Assembly (NCBI RefSeq): GCF_002918555.1
Contig: NZ_PQMB01000005.1
Location: 287,089-351,088, forward strand
Reading direction: 5' to 3'
DNA length: 64,000 nt
Origin: Citrobacter amalonaticus
Lineage (GTDB): Bacteria; Pseudomonadota; Gammaproteobacteria; Enterobacterales; Enterobacteriaceae
Position numbers and translations under genes: made by a program. Shown here in pieces: positions 9,892 to 18,460 of this stretch; within the stretch, counting starts at the first letter, position 1, and each line of letters begins with the position of its first letter. The notes under the pieces were generated by a model that had not been told where the DNA came from, ran no database searches, and saw only the letters and a program-made list of their open reading frames with translations.

Positions 9892-9913
9892 ATTTTAACT
9901 TACGGAGATTTGC

Positions 9914-10888
9914 ATGAAGCCGTCCATTATTCTCTACAAAGCGTTACCCGACGATTTACTGCATCGCCTGGAAGCACATTTTGCCGTGACTCAGGTCCCC
10001 AACCTGCGCCCGGAGACGGTAAAACAGCACGCACACGCTTTCGCCAGTGCAGAAGGTTTATTAGGCTCCAGCGAAGCCGTCAATACCGCCCTGCTGGAGA
10101 AAATGCCGAAGCTGCGCGCAACATCAACCATTTCCGTGGGTTATGACAATTTTGATGTGGATGCCCTCAACGCACGTAAAGTACTGCTGATGCACACGCC
10201 AACGGTGCTGACGGAAACCGTGGCTGATACGGTGATGGCGCTGATCCTGAGCACCGCCCGTCGCGTGGTAGAAGTGGCAACACGAGTGAAAACCGGTGAA
10301 TGGACGAAAAGCATCGGTCCTGACTGGTTCGGTACCGATGTTCATCATAAAACGCTGGGGATTATCGGCATGGGGCGTATTGGTCTTGCCCTCGCGCAAC
10401 GCGCCCACTTCGGTTTTAACATGCCGATTCTTTACAACGCACGGCGGCATCATCAGGAAGCAGAAGAACGTTTCAATGCGCGCTATTGCGACCTCGATAC
10501 GCTGCTCCAGGAATCTGATTTTGTATGCCTGATTCTGCCACTCACGCAAGAGACACATCACCTGTTTGGTAAAGCGCAGTTTGCCAGAATGAAGTCCTCC
10601 GCCATTTTTATCAATGCCGGGCGCGGTCCGGTCGTGGACGAGAGCGCGCTGATTGCCGCATTGCAAAATGGTGAGATCCACGCAGCGGGACTGGATGTCT
10701 TTGAACAAGAACCGCTGCCGGTGGATTCACCACTGTTGTCGCTGCCAAACGTGGTGGCGCTGCCGCACATTGGTTCAGCCACCCATGAAACACGCTACAA
10801 CATGGCAGCCTGCGCTGTGGATAACTTAATCGATGCGCTACAGGGCAAGGTTGAGAAGAATTGCGTGAATCCGCAGGTGGCAGGATAA
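9914..10888 (+). CDS. ghrB: Glyoxylate/hydroxypyruvate/2-ketogluconate reductase GhrB
   Basis: 324 residues of the D-2-hydroxyacid dehydrogenase family. NAD(P)-binding motif [16 protein letters not shown] near residues 152-167, then family signature [19 protein letters not shown] with the catalytic Arg/Glu/His triad completed by [13 protein letters not shown]. coli GhrB (TkrA/YiaE) reduces glyoxylate, hydroxypyruvate and 2-keto-D-gluconate with NADPH. Here it occupies the kguD position of a 2-ketogluconate operon, so it may serve the phosphorylated or free ketogluconate. It has its own TACGGAG ribosome site. Confidence 0.94.
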   Translation: MKPSIILYKALPDDLLHRLEAHFAVTQVPNLRPETVKQHAHAFASAEGLLGSSEAVNTALLEKMPKLRATSTISVGYDNFDVDALNARKVLLMHTPTVLTETVADTVMALILSTARRVVEVATRVKTGEWTKSIGPDWFGTDVHHKTLGIIGMGRIGLALAQRAHFGFNMPILYNARRHHQEAEERFNARYCDLDTLLQESDFVCLILPLTQETHHLFGKAQFARMKSSAIFINAGRGPVVDESALIAALQNGEIHAAGLDVFEQEPLPVDSPLLSLPNVVALPHIGSATHETRYNMAACAVDNLIDALQGKVEKNCVNPQVAG

Positions 10889-10895
10889 AAAAGAA

Positions 10896-10923
10896 AAAGA
10901 GGCGAAAGATTCGCCTCTTTTTT
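10896..10923. terminator. Bidirectional terminator, ghrB/yiaF
   Basis: AAAGAGGCGA and TCGCCTCTTT form a 10-bp stem with a 5-base loop. It is flanked by T-runs in both directions and sits between the convergent ghrB and yiaF. Confidence 0.93.
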
Positions 10924-10926
10924 GTA

Positions 10927-11637
10927 TTACTGAATTGCGTTCACCGCAGCAGTCCAGGCCTGAGTAAATGCCTGATGCTGAGAGGCCAATGGACCAATCA
11001 GCGCGTTGTACTGACTTGCCTGCTGTGAGGTCGGAAACTGAATACCATTCGCCACAAAGCTGACCTGCGTATCCTGCTGGGCCATAAAATCGCCCACCTG
11101 TACCAGCTGCTGCGTGAAGATTTGCGCAGCCGGGATCAACGGTTGCAGCGCATCCGCAGGAACCGTCACGACTTTATTGTAAACCTGATCGAAGACCGGC
11201 TTCAGATCGTCAGCTTGCTTTAGCGTGCTACGCGCGGCATCAGCCTGCAGTTTTGCATTCTGCAACTGCTGGCTTAACACGCCAAGAGAGCCATTCAGAT
11301 CGCGCAGGGGACCACGCTGGGTCATATAATCCTGCGGCACGCGAATCGCGTTAACGCTGTCCACAACCGGACGCAGACCGGAATCCATCGCCTGATTAAC
11401 CTGCTGCGAGTAGCCATACAGAACCGCGTAGTCGGATACAAACGGACCAAACTGTTTTTTCTGATCGGCAGTCAGAGTTGGCAGACGCTCACCGCTACGC
11501 ATCACCGTATTCTGCAGAAAATCGACAAACGCTTTGCGCTGATCGCCTTCTTTATCAAAACACCCACTCAGGCTAACTACCATTAATAACGCCGCAAGAG
11601 GCGCAAACCAGCGAGAGCAGGACTTACCTGTCGCCAT
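10927..11637 (-). CDS. yiaF: DUF3053 lipoprotein YiaF
   Basis: 236 residues, matching E. coli YiaF. Signal peptide with lipobox SLSGC; the lipidated Cys is about residue 26 and is followed by FDKEGDQRK. The rest is helical and rich in Gln and Ala. Function unknown. I chose MATGKSCSRWF at 11637, preceded by AAAGGAG; a 20-residue upstream extension has no ribosome site and would spoil the signal peptide. Confidence 0.92.
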   Translation of the reverse strand: MATGKSCSRWFAPLAALLMVVSLSGCFDKEGDQRKAFVDFLQNTVMRSGERLPTLTADQKKQFGPFVSDYAVLYGYSQQVNQAMDSGLRPVVDSVNAIRVPQDYMTQRGPLRDLNGSLGVLSQQLQNAKLQADAARSTLKQADDLKPVFDQVYNKVVTVPADALQPLIPAAQIFTQQLVQVGDFMAQQDTQVSFVANGIQFPTSQQASQYNALIGPLASQHQAFTQAWTAAVNAIQ

Positions 11638-11901
11638 TTCAATACTCCTTTCACACAAAAAAGCGCACACCAACACACGCGTGCCTGACGCTGACAAGGA
11701 TAGTCCAGGTCAGGCTCGCAGGATACCCTTTCCGCATAATCTTGTAGTGGAAAATGATGTCTCAAAACAGGAAATTTTAGTTTGTTATTTTATTGTTAAT
11801 TTCATCACATTTAACCTCTCTCCTGCAATGGCGCGCACGAATAACAACACCATGATTTTTATCATATTTCAAACCATGCACGCTCCATACGCAGCCAAAT
11901 C

Positions 11902-12003
11902 GTACGATTATCGCACGTTAATGAAACAGGAGAGATTGCCCGGGCGTGACTTCGGTGTTTTGATTAAATGAACGATTAACGAATAAACGTTCGATAATCG
12001 CAC
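11902..12003. promoter_or_regulatory. Pair of PcaR/IclR-type boxes upstream of the permease gene
   Basis: Two 15-mers, GTACGATTATCGCAC (11902-11916) and GTTCGATAATCGCAC (11989-12003), differ at two positions and lie 87 bases apart on the same strand. The second is, as far as I recall, identical to the PcaR box of Pseudomonas putida pca promoters. Between them GAACG and CGTTC form a further dyad (11970-11992). The rest of this 380-base intergenic region shows no gene. Confidence 0.6.
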
Positions 12004-12079
12004 AAAAACCATCAACGCCTGCGGTGGAGAAAACCATAATTACCTCTGTCCCCCGCCTTTATTCAGCAGGAACGATCGC

Positions 12080-13450
12080 ATGACAAACAGAACGACGGAT
12101 ATTCAAGCGTTTATAAATGATCATCCCTTTTCAAAGTATCAGTGGATGATCCTCGTGCTGTGCTTTGTGACCGTCGCGATGGACGGTTTCGACACAGCCA
12201 TTATTGGTTTTATTGCCTCTGACCTGGTACAGGAGTGGGGGGTTGAGAAATCAGCGCTCGGCCCGGTAATGAGCGCCGCGCTGGTTGGGTTGGCTGTGGG
12301 CGCGCTAACGGCGGGTCCGATGGCTGACCGTATCGGGCGCAAGAAAGTCCTGATCATGTCGATTATTGTCTTTGGCGGATTTAGTCTGCTGACCGCCTTT
12401 GCCAGCACGCTTAATCAACTTACCGTCCTGCGCTTTTTAACGGGTCTGGGGCTCGGTGCAGCCATGCCCAATGCCGCTACGCTGATGAGTGAATACGCCC
12501 CCGAACGCCGTCGCGCTCTGATGGTGAATCTGATGTTTGTAGGGTTCCCAATCGGATCGTCAATGGGTGGATTTATTTCCGCATGGCTCATTCCCCATTA
12601 TGGCTGGCAGAGCGTGCTGGTTCTCGGTGGGGTGATGCCACTGATGCTGGCGCTGGTGCTCATCTTCCTGCTGCCGGAGTCGGCGCGCTATCTGGTGGTC
12701 AAAAACAAGTCCCAGCAGCAGATTGGCAAAATCCTGCGTCGTATCGCGCCACTACCTGATGCCACTCATTTTGTCCTGCGCGAAACGGGCCAGGTGAAAG
12801 AGAAATCCGCGCTCGGCGTCATTTTTTCACCGCGTTACGCACTCGGTACCGTGATGCTCTGCCTGACCTATTTTATGGGACTGCTGATTTTCTACCTGCT
12901 GACCAGTTGGCTGCCACTGCTTATCCGTGAAACGGGCGCAACATTGAGCCAGGCATCAATTATTACGGCCCTGTTCCCACTGGGCGGCGGCATCGGCGTG
13001 CTGGTGCTGGGCGCGCTGATGGACAAAATGAATCCGAATAAAGTGGTCGCGGCAGGCTGGTTGCTGACCGGCATCTTTGTCTGTCTGGTCGGTTTTTCTA
13101 CCAGCAATCTGGTGTTGATGGGCGTGATGGTATTTATTGCCGGAACGATTATGAACGGCGCGCAATCGTCGATGCCCGCTCTGGCCGCCGGTTTTTATCC
13201 CACCCAGGGCCGTGCCACCGGCGTGGCATGGATGCTGGGTCTGGGGCGCTTTGGCGGTATTCTCGGCGCCTTCAGCGGTGCATTTCTGATGCAGGCACAG
13301 CTCTCATTCGAAACCATATTTACCCTTCTCGCATTCCCGGCGCTCGTTTCCGCCTTCGCGCTGATGGTGAAATACTGGGCCGGAAAACGACAGCCGGCCA
13401 TGGTTAGCGCTTCTTCTGAAAACCTGAACAGTGCAACGCAAAAAGCCTGA
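12080..13450 (+). CDS. pcaK: AAHS-family aromatic acid:H+ symporter, PcaK-like
   Basis: 456 residues with about 12 membrane segments. The first carries DGFDTAIIGFIA, the conserved acidic motif of aromatic acid:H+ symporters. The loop GPMADRIGRKKVL is the MFS signature, and the C-terminal GFYPTQGRATGVAWMLGLGRFGGI is very close to Pseudomonas PcaK, which imports 4-hydroxybenzoate and protocatechuate. The PcaR-like boxes upstream agree with that call. No ring-cleavage genes are in the window, so the substrate is inferred. A GC-rich hairpin (CCGGCGGG/CCCGCCGG, 13458-13478) follows the stop. Confidence 0.78.
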   Translation: MTNRTTDIQAFINDHPFSKYQWMILVLCFVTVAMDGFDTAIIGFIASDLVQEWGVEKSALGPVMSAALVGLAVGALTAGPMADRIGRKKVLIMSIIVFGGFSLLTAFASTLNQLTVLRFLTGLGLGAAMPNAATLMSEYAPERRRALMVNLMFVGFPIGSSMGGFISAWLIPHYGWQSVLVLGGVMPLMLALVLIFLLPESARYLVVKNKSQQQIGKILRRIAPLPDATHFVLRETGQVKEKSALGVIFSPRYALGTVMLCLTYFMGLLIFYLLTSWLPLLIRETGATLSQASIITALFPLGGGIGVLVLGALMDKMNPNKVVAAGWLLTGIFVCLVGFSTSNLVLMGVMVFIAGTIMNGAQSSMPALAAGFYPTQGRATGVAWMLGLGRFGGILGAFSGAFLMQAQLSFETIFTLLAFPALVSAFALMVKYWAGKRQPAMVSASSENLNSATQKA

Positions 13451-13701
13451 TCCCTCCCCGGCGGGTTTTTCCCGCCGGAAATCGTCATATTTTCGTAATC
13501 TTTACACTTTCCTGAATGGACAGGATATCCCGACCGTTATCAGATCGTTAGCACGCTACAATTCTGCTTATCCTTTTTGCTGAAACGAATTTGCAGCGCC
13601 CTCCCATCGTCTTACGCCAGACGTCTTTGGCGTTTTGCAACTATTCTTAACTGGCTTCGATGAAATTCACGATCCCGCTGTGTGATTTAGAGGAGTTCTC
13701 A

Positions 13702-13992
13702 ATGGAATATAAAGATCCTATGTTTGAGCTGTTAAGCAGCCTGGAACAAATTGTTTTTAAAGATGAATCTTCACGAGTTACCCTGACGAGTAAGCCCAAC
13801 CCTTTTACTGAATTTGAACAGTTACGCAAAGAAAGCGGGCTAAAAACGGCTGACTTCGCCCGGGCGATGGGGGTAACCGTAGCGATGGTGCAGGAGTGGG
13901 AATCAAGACGCGAGAAGCCGTCCAGCACCGAGCTAAAACTGATGCGCCTGATACAGGCTAATCCGCAACTGAGTCATCAATTGCGGGAATAA
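13702..13992 (+). CDS. yiaG: HTH-type transcriptional regulator YiaG
   Basis: 96 residues. The C-terminal half is an XRE/HigA-like helix-turn-helix (KTADFARAMGVTVAMVQEWE, about residues 50-69), similar to antitoxin-type regulators although no toxin gene is adjacent. It matches E. coli YiaG in length. I start at MEYKDPMFEL because an AGGAG ribosome site precedes it; the 14 upstream codons are unlikely to be translated. Confidence 0.9.
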   Translation: MEYKDPMFELLSSLEQIVFKDESSRVTLTSKPNPFTEFEQLRKESGLKTADFARAMGVTVAMVQEWESRREKPSSTELKLMRLIQANPQLSHQLRE

Positions 13993-14072
13993 ATCTTTTA
14001 ACACTGCAATCTATCGCGGTCCTGCAAAGGACCGTTTTCCGACCAGTCAGAGAGTCATAATGAAAATAAAAG

Positions 14073-14101
14073 TTGCATCCACCAGCGTTACATGAGTTAA
14101 T
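14073..14101 (+). promoter_or_regulatory. cspA promoter
   Basis: TTGCAT (-35, 14073-14078) and GTTAAT (-10, 14096-14101) are 17 bases apart. A TG two bases upstream makes it an extended -10. The predicted start of transcription at about 14109 agrees with E. coli. Confidence 0.75.
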
Positions 14102-14108
14102 GCACTCA

Positions 14109-14269
14109 ACGGTTTGACGTACAGACCATTAAAGCAGTTTAGTAAGGTAGTCCCCTTCAAGAGTTATCGTTGATACCCCTCGTAGTGCGCATTTCCTTAA
14201 CGCTTAAAAAATCTGTAAAGCACGCCATATCGCCGAAAGGCACACTTATTTTTTAAAAGGTAATACACT
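14109..14269 (+). promoter_or_regulatory. cspA cold-shock leader RNA (thermosensor)
   Basis: A leader of about 160 bases, nearly identical to the E. coli cspA 5' UTR. It includes the cold box TGACGTACAGA at 14115-14125 and the conserved segment GCCATATCGCCGAAAGGCAC just before the ribosome site AAAGG. In E. coli this leader refolds on temperature downshift to expose the ribosome site and stabilise the mRNA. Confidence 0.92.
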
Positions 14270-14482
14270 ATGTCCGGTAAAATGACTGGTATCGTAAAAT
14301 GGTTCAACGCTGATAAAGGCTTCGGCTTCATCACTCCTGACGATGGCTCCAAAGACGTGTTCGTACACTTCTCTGCTATCCAGAACGAAGGTTACAAATC
14401 TCTGGATGAAGGTCAGAAAGTTTCCTTCACCATCGAAAGCGGCGCTAAAGGCCCGGCAGCTGGCAACGTAACCAGCCTGTAA
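14270..14482 (+). CDS. cspA: Major cold shock protein CspA
   Basis: 70 residues forming one cold-shock domain. RNP1 is KGFGFITP and RNP2 is [11 protein letters not shown] chaperone that melts mRNA secondary structure after cold shock. Both the protein and the long leader match E. coli cspA rather than other csp paralogues. Confidence 0.97.
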   Translation: MSGKMTGIVKWFNADKGFGFITPDDGSKDVFVHFSAIQNEGYKSLDEGQKVSFTIESGAKGPAAGNVTSL

Positions 14483-14508
14483 GCTTAAACAGCTCATCAG
14501 AATTCCAG

Positions 14509-14536
14509 ATCCCTGCCAGTCGGCGGGGATTTTTTT
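14509..14536 (+). terminator. cspA terminator
   Basis: ATCCCTGCC/GGCGGGGAT form a 9-bp stem with one G-U pair and a 4-base loop, followed by seven T residues. Confidence 0.93.
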
Positions 14537-14577
14537 ATGCATAATTCTGTCTTTGCATTACTTTACCTGCAATACCT

Positions 14578-14608
14578 TTGACCTTACCCTAAGGGCAAGC
14601 TTTAAAGT
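14578..14608 (+). promoter_or_regulatory. CueR-type promoter of cueP
   Basis: TTGACC and TAAAGT are separated by exactly 19 bases, the elongated spacer typical of MerR-family promoters. The spacer contains the dyad ACCTTACCCTAAGGGCAAGC, the layout of CueR operators at copA and cueO. Confidence 0.85.
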
Positions 14609-14640
14609 GAAAACCCTGTTTTTCACATGGAATTGAAGCG

Positions 14641-15180
14641 ATGTCGAAATCTTCATTATTGTTATTTCTGGGATTACTCACCAGCAGCGCCGCATTCGCC
14701 GCAGCACCTGAATCTGCGTTCCTGGCAAAGCATGGGCTTGCCGGAAAATCCGTGGAACAAATGGTCGAAACCATCGACCAGACAGCACAAAGTCGTCCGC
14801 TGCCTTTTTCAGCTTCCGTAACCAGCACCGATCTGAAGTTAAACGATGGAGAGCAGGTCCACACCCTGCCGCTGGGCGATAAATTCTATCTCTCCTTCGC
14901 CCCCTATCAGCAACAAACACACCCCTGCTTTAATCACAGCCTTTCCGGTTGTCAGGGAGAAATGCCGAATACCACGTTCAATGTAAAAGTGACGGATAAC
15001 AAAGGTGATGTCGTCATGCAAAAAGCGCTGAAGAGCTACCAGAACGGCTTTATCGGCGTCTGGCTCCCACGCAACATGGAAGGGTCGGTTGAGGTGAGCT
15101 ACAACGGTAAGAAGGCGATTCATCCCATTAAAACTATGAATGACAGCCAGACCTGTCTGACTGAATTGCAGCTGCTTTAA
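14641..15180 (+). CDS. cueP: Periplasmic copper-binding protein CueP
   Basis: 179 residues with a signal peptide (cut near SSAAFA, residue 20). The three conserved cysteines of CueP are present: Cys at about 98 and 105 (PCFNHSLSGCQGE) and one near 173 (QTCLTELQLL). In Salmonella CueP is the main periplasmic copper protein, supplies copper to SodCII and is controlled by CueR; the gene likewise follows cspA there. E. coli K-12 lacks it. The ribosome site is poor (GAAGCG), but the signal peptide supports this start. Confidence 0.9.
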   Translation: MSKSSLLLFLGLLTSSAAFAAAPESAFLAKHGLAGKSVEQMVETIDQTAQSRPLPFSASVTSTDLKLNDGEQVHTLPLGDKFYLSFAPYQQQTHPCFNHSLSGCQGEMPNTTFNVKVTDNKGDVVMQKALKSYQNGFIGVWLPRNMEGSVEVSYNGKKAIHPIKTMNDSQTCLTELQLL

Positions 15181-15207
15181 CTGACGAGAATTTGTCGGAT
15201 GATTACA

Positions 15208-15240
15208 GGCCTGATGCGCGCATCGCCATCAGGCCGTTTT
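15208..15240 (+). terminator. cueP terminator-like hairpin
   Basis: GGCCTGATG and CATCAGGCC form a 9-bp stem with a 10-base loop, followed by GTTTTG. Confidence 0.7.
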
Positions 15241-15320
15241 GTGTTGGTCAAAAATCCAGCCATATTCAGCAATATATTAAGCGCATCCAAAAGGGTATCT
15301 CATGGCGCAAGGGGACGATA

Positions 15321-16148
15321 TCAGGGCCGCAATTCGCCATATTTATAGGATGCAGTTGCTCCGCCATCTATCAGCAGGTCACTGCCTGTCACATACGTCC
15401 CATTTGGCCCGAAAAGAAATTCAGCAAGTGCGCCAATTTCATCCGGTGTACCGCCACGGCCCGCAGGAGATTTCTCCAGCATATTGCGATAGAACGCACC
15501 TCGCTCCACGCTGTTAAGTTCATCATAAGCCAAAGGCGTAAAGATAATACCGGCGCTAATGCAGTTAATACGAGCACCACGTTTGCCCCATTTTACAGCT
15601 TCAGACATAACGCGAAGTGCGTTACAGCGTTTAGAAATTTGGTAGGCATACAGGCTATCTTCAATTTCTTTTATCAGTGGTAATTCAAGCAATTCTTCTG
15701 GTGGTAGCGTAGCCAGTGCATCGGCCTGAGTTTGAGTCAGTTCATCAACAGGTAAACGATGGCTGGATTGTGAGCCAATCACCACGCCTGAGCCGCCATG
15801 CCCGATAACCTTACCAAACTCTTCAAACAGCACTGCGCTACCGTATAAATCGACTTTGATCAGATCCTGGGCTTTTGCCTGAGAAGGCGACAATCCGGCA
15901 GTATGAATGATGCCTTTAACCTCCCCCAAAGCGCAGGCTGTTTTTACTAACTGTTGTATTGATAACCGGGAGCGCACATCAACAACCGTCGTACTTACCG
16001 CAAACCCGGCACGTGACAAAGTGTTTTCCGCCATTTGCGCCTGTTCGATTTGAATATCGGCCAGAAGAATATGCTTTCCAACGCTAACACGACGCACAAT
16101 AGCCTGTGCAATAGAACCGCTGCCAATAACAACAATCACTTCTTTCAT
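15321..16148 (-). CDS. SDR-family oxidoreductase, substrate unknown
   Basis: 275 residues. N-terminal Rossmann motif VIGSGSIAQAIVRR (the GxGxxxA pattern), a YQISK active-site pair (Tyr and Lys, about residues 170-174) and a C-terminal TGSDLLIDGGATASY, all typical of classical short-chain dehydrogenases. The segment between the central strand and YQISK has an extra stretch of about 30 residues (LTQTQADALATLPPEELL) that is longer than in most SDRs. It is monocistronic, facing away from the neighbouring cueP. The second of two tandem ATGs has the better spacing from GAGGAAG. I do not recognise a specific enzyme. Confidence 0.8.
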   Translation of the reverse strand: MKEVIVVIGSGSIAQAIVRRVSVGKHILLADIQIEQAQMAENTLSRAGFAVSTTVVDVRSRLSIQQLVKTACALGEVKGIIHTAGLSPSQAKAQDLIKVDLYGSAVLFEEFGKVIGHGGSGVVIGSQSSHRLPVDELTQTQADALATLPPEELLELPLIKEIEDSLYAYQISKRCNALRVMSEAVKWGKRGARINCISAGIIFTPLAYDELNSVERGAFYRNMLEKSPAGRGGTPDEIGALAEFLFGPNGTYVTGSDLLIDGGATASYKYGELRP

Positions 16149-16286
16149 CATACTTCCTCACCACGCGATCATGATTTTGACTGTGGCCGGAGATTTCAAA
16201 GAAAATCTCTCGATAATAGATAATATCCCCCGCACAGTTAGCTTATGCAGAATAGACGTAAGTAAAGGATATCTGAAGAGGGGAAA

Positions 16287-16316
16287 GTAAGCTTACCCTT
16301 ATGAGTTTCACTCATA
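16287..16316. promoter_or_regulatory. Two adjacent palindromes upstream of the SDR gene
   Basis: GTAAGCTTAC (16287-16296) is a perfect 10-bp palindrome. TATGAGT...ACTCATA with a 3-base gap (16300-16316) is a perfect inverted repeat beside it. They lie about 140-170 bases upstream of the SDR start, where a regulator could bind. The regulator is unknown. Confidence 0.45.
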
Positions 16317-16337
16317 GATGATGTAGATTTAGTGCAT

Positions 16338-16364
16338 AAAAAAACCTGCCCGAAAGCAGGTTTT
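16338..16364 (-). terminator. glyS terminator
   Basis: On the minus strand AAAACCTGC/GCAGGTTTT with a 6-base loop is followed by a run of seven T, just beyond the glyS stop. Confidence 0.93.
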
Positions 16365-16381
16365 AATGATCAAGAATACGA

Positions 16382-18451
16382 CTACTGTAGCAGGGAAATA
16401 TCCGCTACCTGCAGGAACAGCTCGCGCAGTTTGGACAGTAACGTCAGGCGATTGATACGGATATCTTTCTCTTCCGCATTCACCATCACATTCTCGAAGA
16501 ACTCATCAACCGACTCACGCAGAGAAGCCAGTTCGATCAGCGCATCCTGGTAACGACCTTCGGCAAAGTAAGGTTGCAGCTTATCACGCAGAACCACCAG
16601 ATTGCCTGCCAGCTTGATTTCCGCCGCTTCTTTCAGCACGGATGCGTGAACGATGTCGTTCAGCGTCTCGTCGGATTTCGCCAGGATGTTGGATACACGC
16701 TTGTTGGCCGCAGCCAGCGCCGACGCTTCTTCCAGAGTACGGAAGTGGGACACGGCCTTCATACGGGCATTGAAGTCTGCCGGACGAGTCGGACGACGCG
16801 CCAGCACCGCCTGAATAGTATCGACGGTATAACCTTCGTCCTGATACCAGGCGCGGAAACGGCCCAGCATAAAGTCGATAACGTCATCCACCACTTTCGC
16901 GTTGGTCAGCTTGTCACCGTACAGGCGCACCGCTTCTTCGGTGAGGGTCTGCAAATCCAGCGACAGGTTCTTCTCGACGATGATACGCAGCACGCCCAGC
17001 GCGGCACGACGCAGCGCAAACGGATCTTTATCACCTTTAGGGTGCTGACCGATACCAAAGATGCCTGCCAGCGTATCCATTTTGTCAGCAATCGCCAGCG
17101 CGCAGGCTACCGGATTAGACGGCAGATCATCACCCGCAAAGCGCGGTTGATACTGTTCATTCAGTGCGACCGCAACATCTTCCGCTTCACCATCGTGACG
17201 CGCATAGTGCATGCCCATCACACCCTGAGTGTCGGTGAATTCGAAGACCATGTTGGTCATCAGGTCGCACTTGGACAGCAGGCCCGCACGGGTTGCGTGA
17301 TTCACGTCAGCGCCAGTCTGACCGGCAATCCAGCCGGCCAGGGCCTGGATACGGTCGGTTTTGTCGCGCAGCGTACCCAGTTGCTGTTGGAACAGCACGG
17401 TTTGCAGACGCGGCAGATGGTCTTCCAGACGTTTTTTACGGTCAGTATTGAAGAAGAACTCGGCATCAGCCAGACGCGGACGCACCACTTTCTCGTTACC
17501 AGAGATGATCTGCTGCGGGTCTTTCGACTCGATATTCGCCACGAAGATAAAGTTCGGCAGCAGCTTGCCCGCGTTGTCGTATACCGGGAAGTACTTCTGG
17601 TCGCCCTTCATGGTGTACACCAGCGCTTCAGCCGGCACCGCGAGGAATTTCTCTTCGAACTTCGCGGTCAGCACCACCGGCCACTCCACCAGGGAGGTGA
17701 CTTCTTCCAGCAGGCTTTCGCTCAGATCGGCGTTGCCGCCAATCTTGCGCGCCGCGTCTTCCGCGTCGGCTTTAATTTTGGCTTTACGCGCTTCGTAGTC
17801 AGCCACAACCATACCGCGTTCCAGCAGAATCTGCGGATACTGGTCGGCATTGTCGATGGTGAACTCCGGTTCGCCCATAAAGCGGTGACCGCGAATAATG
17901 CGGTCGGACTGCACGCCCAGGATGGTTGCAGGAATGACTTTATCACCCAGCAGCAGGGTCACGGTGTGAACCGGACGAACAAAGTGCACGTCGGACGCGC
18001 CCCAGCGCATGAGTTTTGGGATTGGCAGTTTCGCCAATGAGCTGGCTACCATGTTAGGCAGCAGCGCTTCGGTACTTTCACCTTTGACGTGTGCGCGATA
18101 CAGCAGCCACTCACCTTTGTCGGTGACCAGACGCTCGGCCTGCGCGACGCTAATACCGCATCCACGCGCCCAACCTTCAGCCGCTTTGCTCGGTTTACCT
18201 TCCGCGTCGAACGCCTGGGCAATCGCCGGACCGCGTTTTTCAACTTCGCGATCCGCTTGCGCAGCCGCCAGACTGGCGACCTTCAGCGCCAGACGGCGCG
18301 GTGCAGCAAACCACTCAACATTACCGTGCGCGAGGCCAGCGTTATCCAGCTCCGCGGTCACGTTCGCAGCAAAAGACTCCGCCAGGCTGCGCAGCGCTTT
18401 TGGTGGCAGCTCTTCAGTGCCGATTTCCACCAGGAAAGTATTTTCAGACAT
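16382..18451 (-). CDS. glyS: Glycyl-tRNA synthetase beta subunit
   Basis: 689 residues, the same length as the E. coli subunit. Forms the alpha2beta2 class II glycyl-tRNA synthetase with GlyQ; the beta chain recognises tRNA-Gly through its C-terminal anticodon-binding region. N-terminus [20 protein letters not shown] is conserved. It starts nine bases after the glyQ stop. A long open frame on the opposite strand is a codon-bias shadow. Confidence 0.98.
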   Translation of the reverse strand: MSENTFLVEIGTEELPPKALRSLAESFAANVTAELDNAGLAHGNVEWFAAPRRLALKVASLAAAQADREVEKRGPAIAQAFDAEGKPSKAAEGWARGCGISVAQAERLVTDKGEWLLYRAHVKGESTEALLPNMVASSLAKLPIPKLMRWGASDVHFVRPVHTVTLLLGDKVIPATILGVQSDRIIRGHRFMGEPEFTIDNADQYPQILLERGMVVADYEARKAKIKADAEDAARKIGGNADLSESLLEEVTSLVEWPVVLTAKFEEKFLAVPAEALVYTMKGDQKYFPVYDNAGKLLPNFIFVANIESKDPQQIISGNEKVVRPRLADAEFFFNTDRKKRLEDHLPRLQTVLFQQQLGTLRDKTDRIQALAGWIAGQTGADVNHATRAGLLSKCDLMTNMVFEFTDTQGVMGMHYARHDGEAEDVAVALNEQYQPRFAGDDLPSNPVACALAIADKMDTLAGIFGIGQHPKGDKDPFALRRAALGVLRIIVEKNLSLDLQTLTEEAVRLYGDKLTNAKVVDDVIDFMLGRFRAWYQDEGYTVDTIQAVLARRPTRPADFNARMKAVSHFRTLEEASALAAANKRVSNILAKSDETLNDIVHASVLKEAAEIKLAGNLVVLRDKLQPYFAEGRYQDALIELASLRESVDEFFENVMVNAEEKDIRINRLTLLSKLRELFLQVADISLLQ

Positions 18452-18460
18452 GGCCGCCTC

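Noticed and set aside
10124-10708. 194-codon minus-strand frame opposite ghrB
   Set aside because: Antisense shadow of a conserved dehydrogenase.
13702-13992. yiaG as the antitoxin of a toxin-antitoxin pair
   Set aside because: The HTH resembles HigA-type antitoxins, but the neighbours are a permease and cspA, with no small toxin gene on either side.
16574-18040. A 488-codon open frame on the plus strand opposite glyS
   Set aside because: It lies wholly antisense to a highly conserved synthetase, has no ribosome site or recognisable domain, and is the kind of frame that GC-rich codon bias produces.
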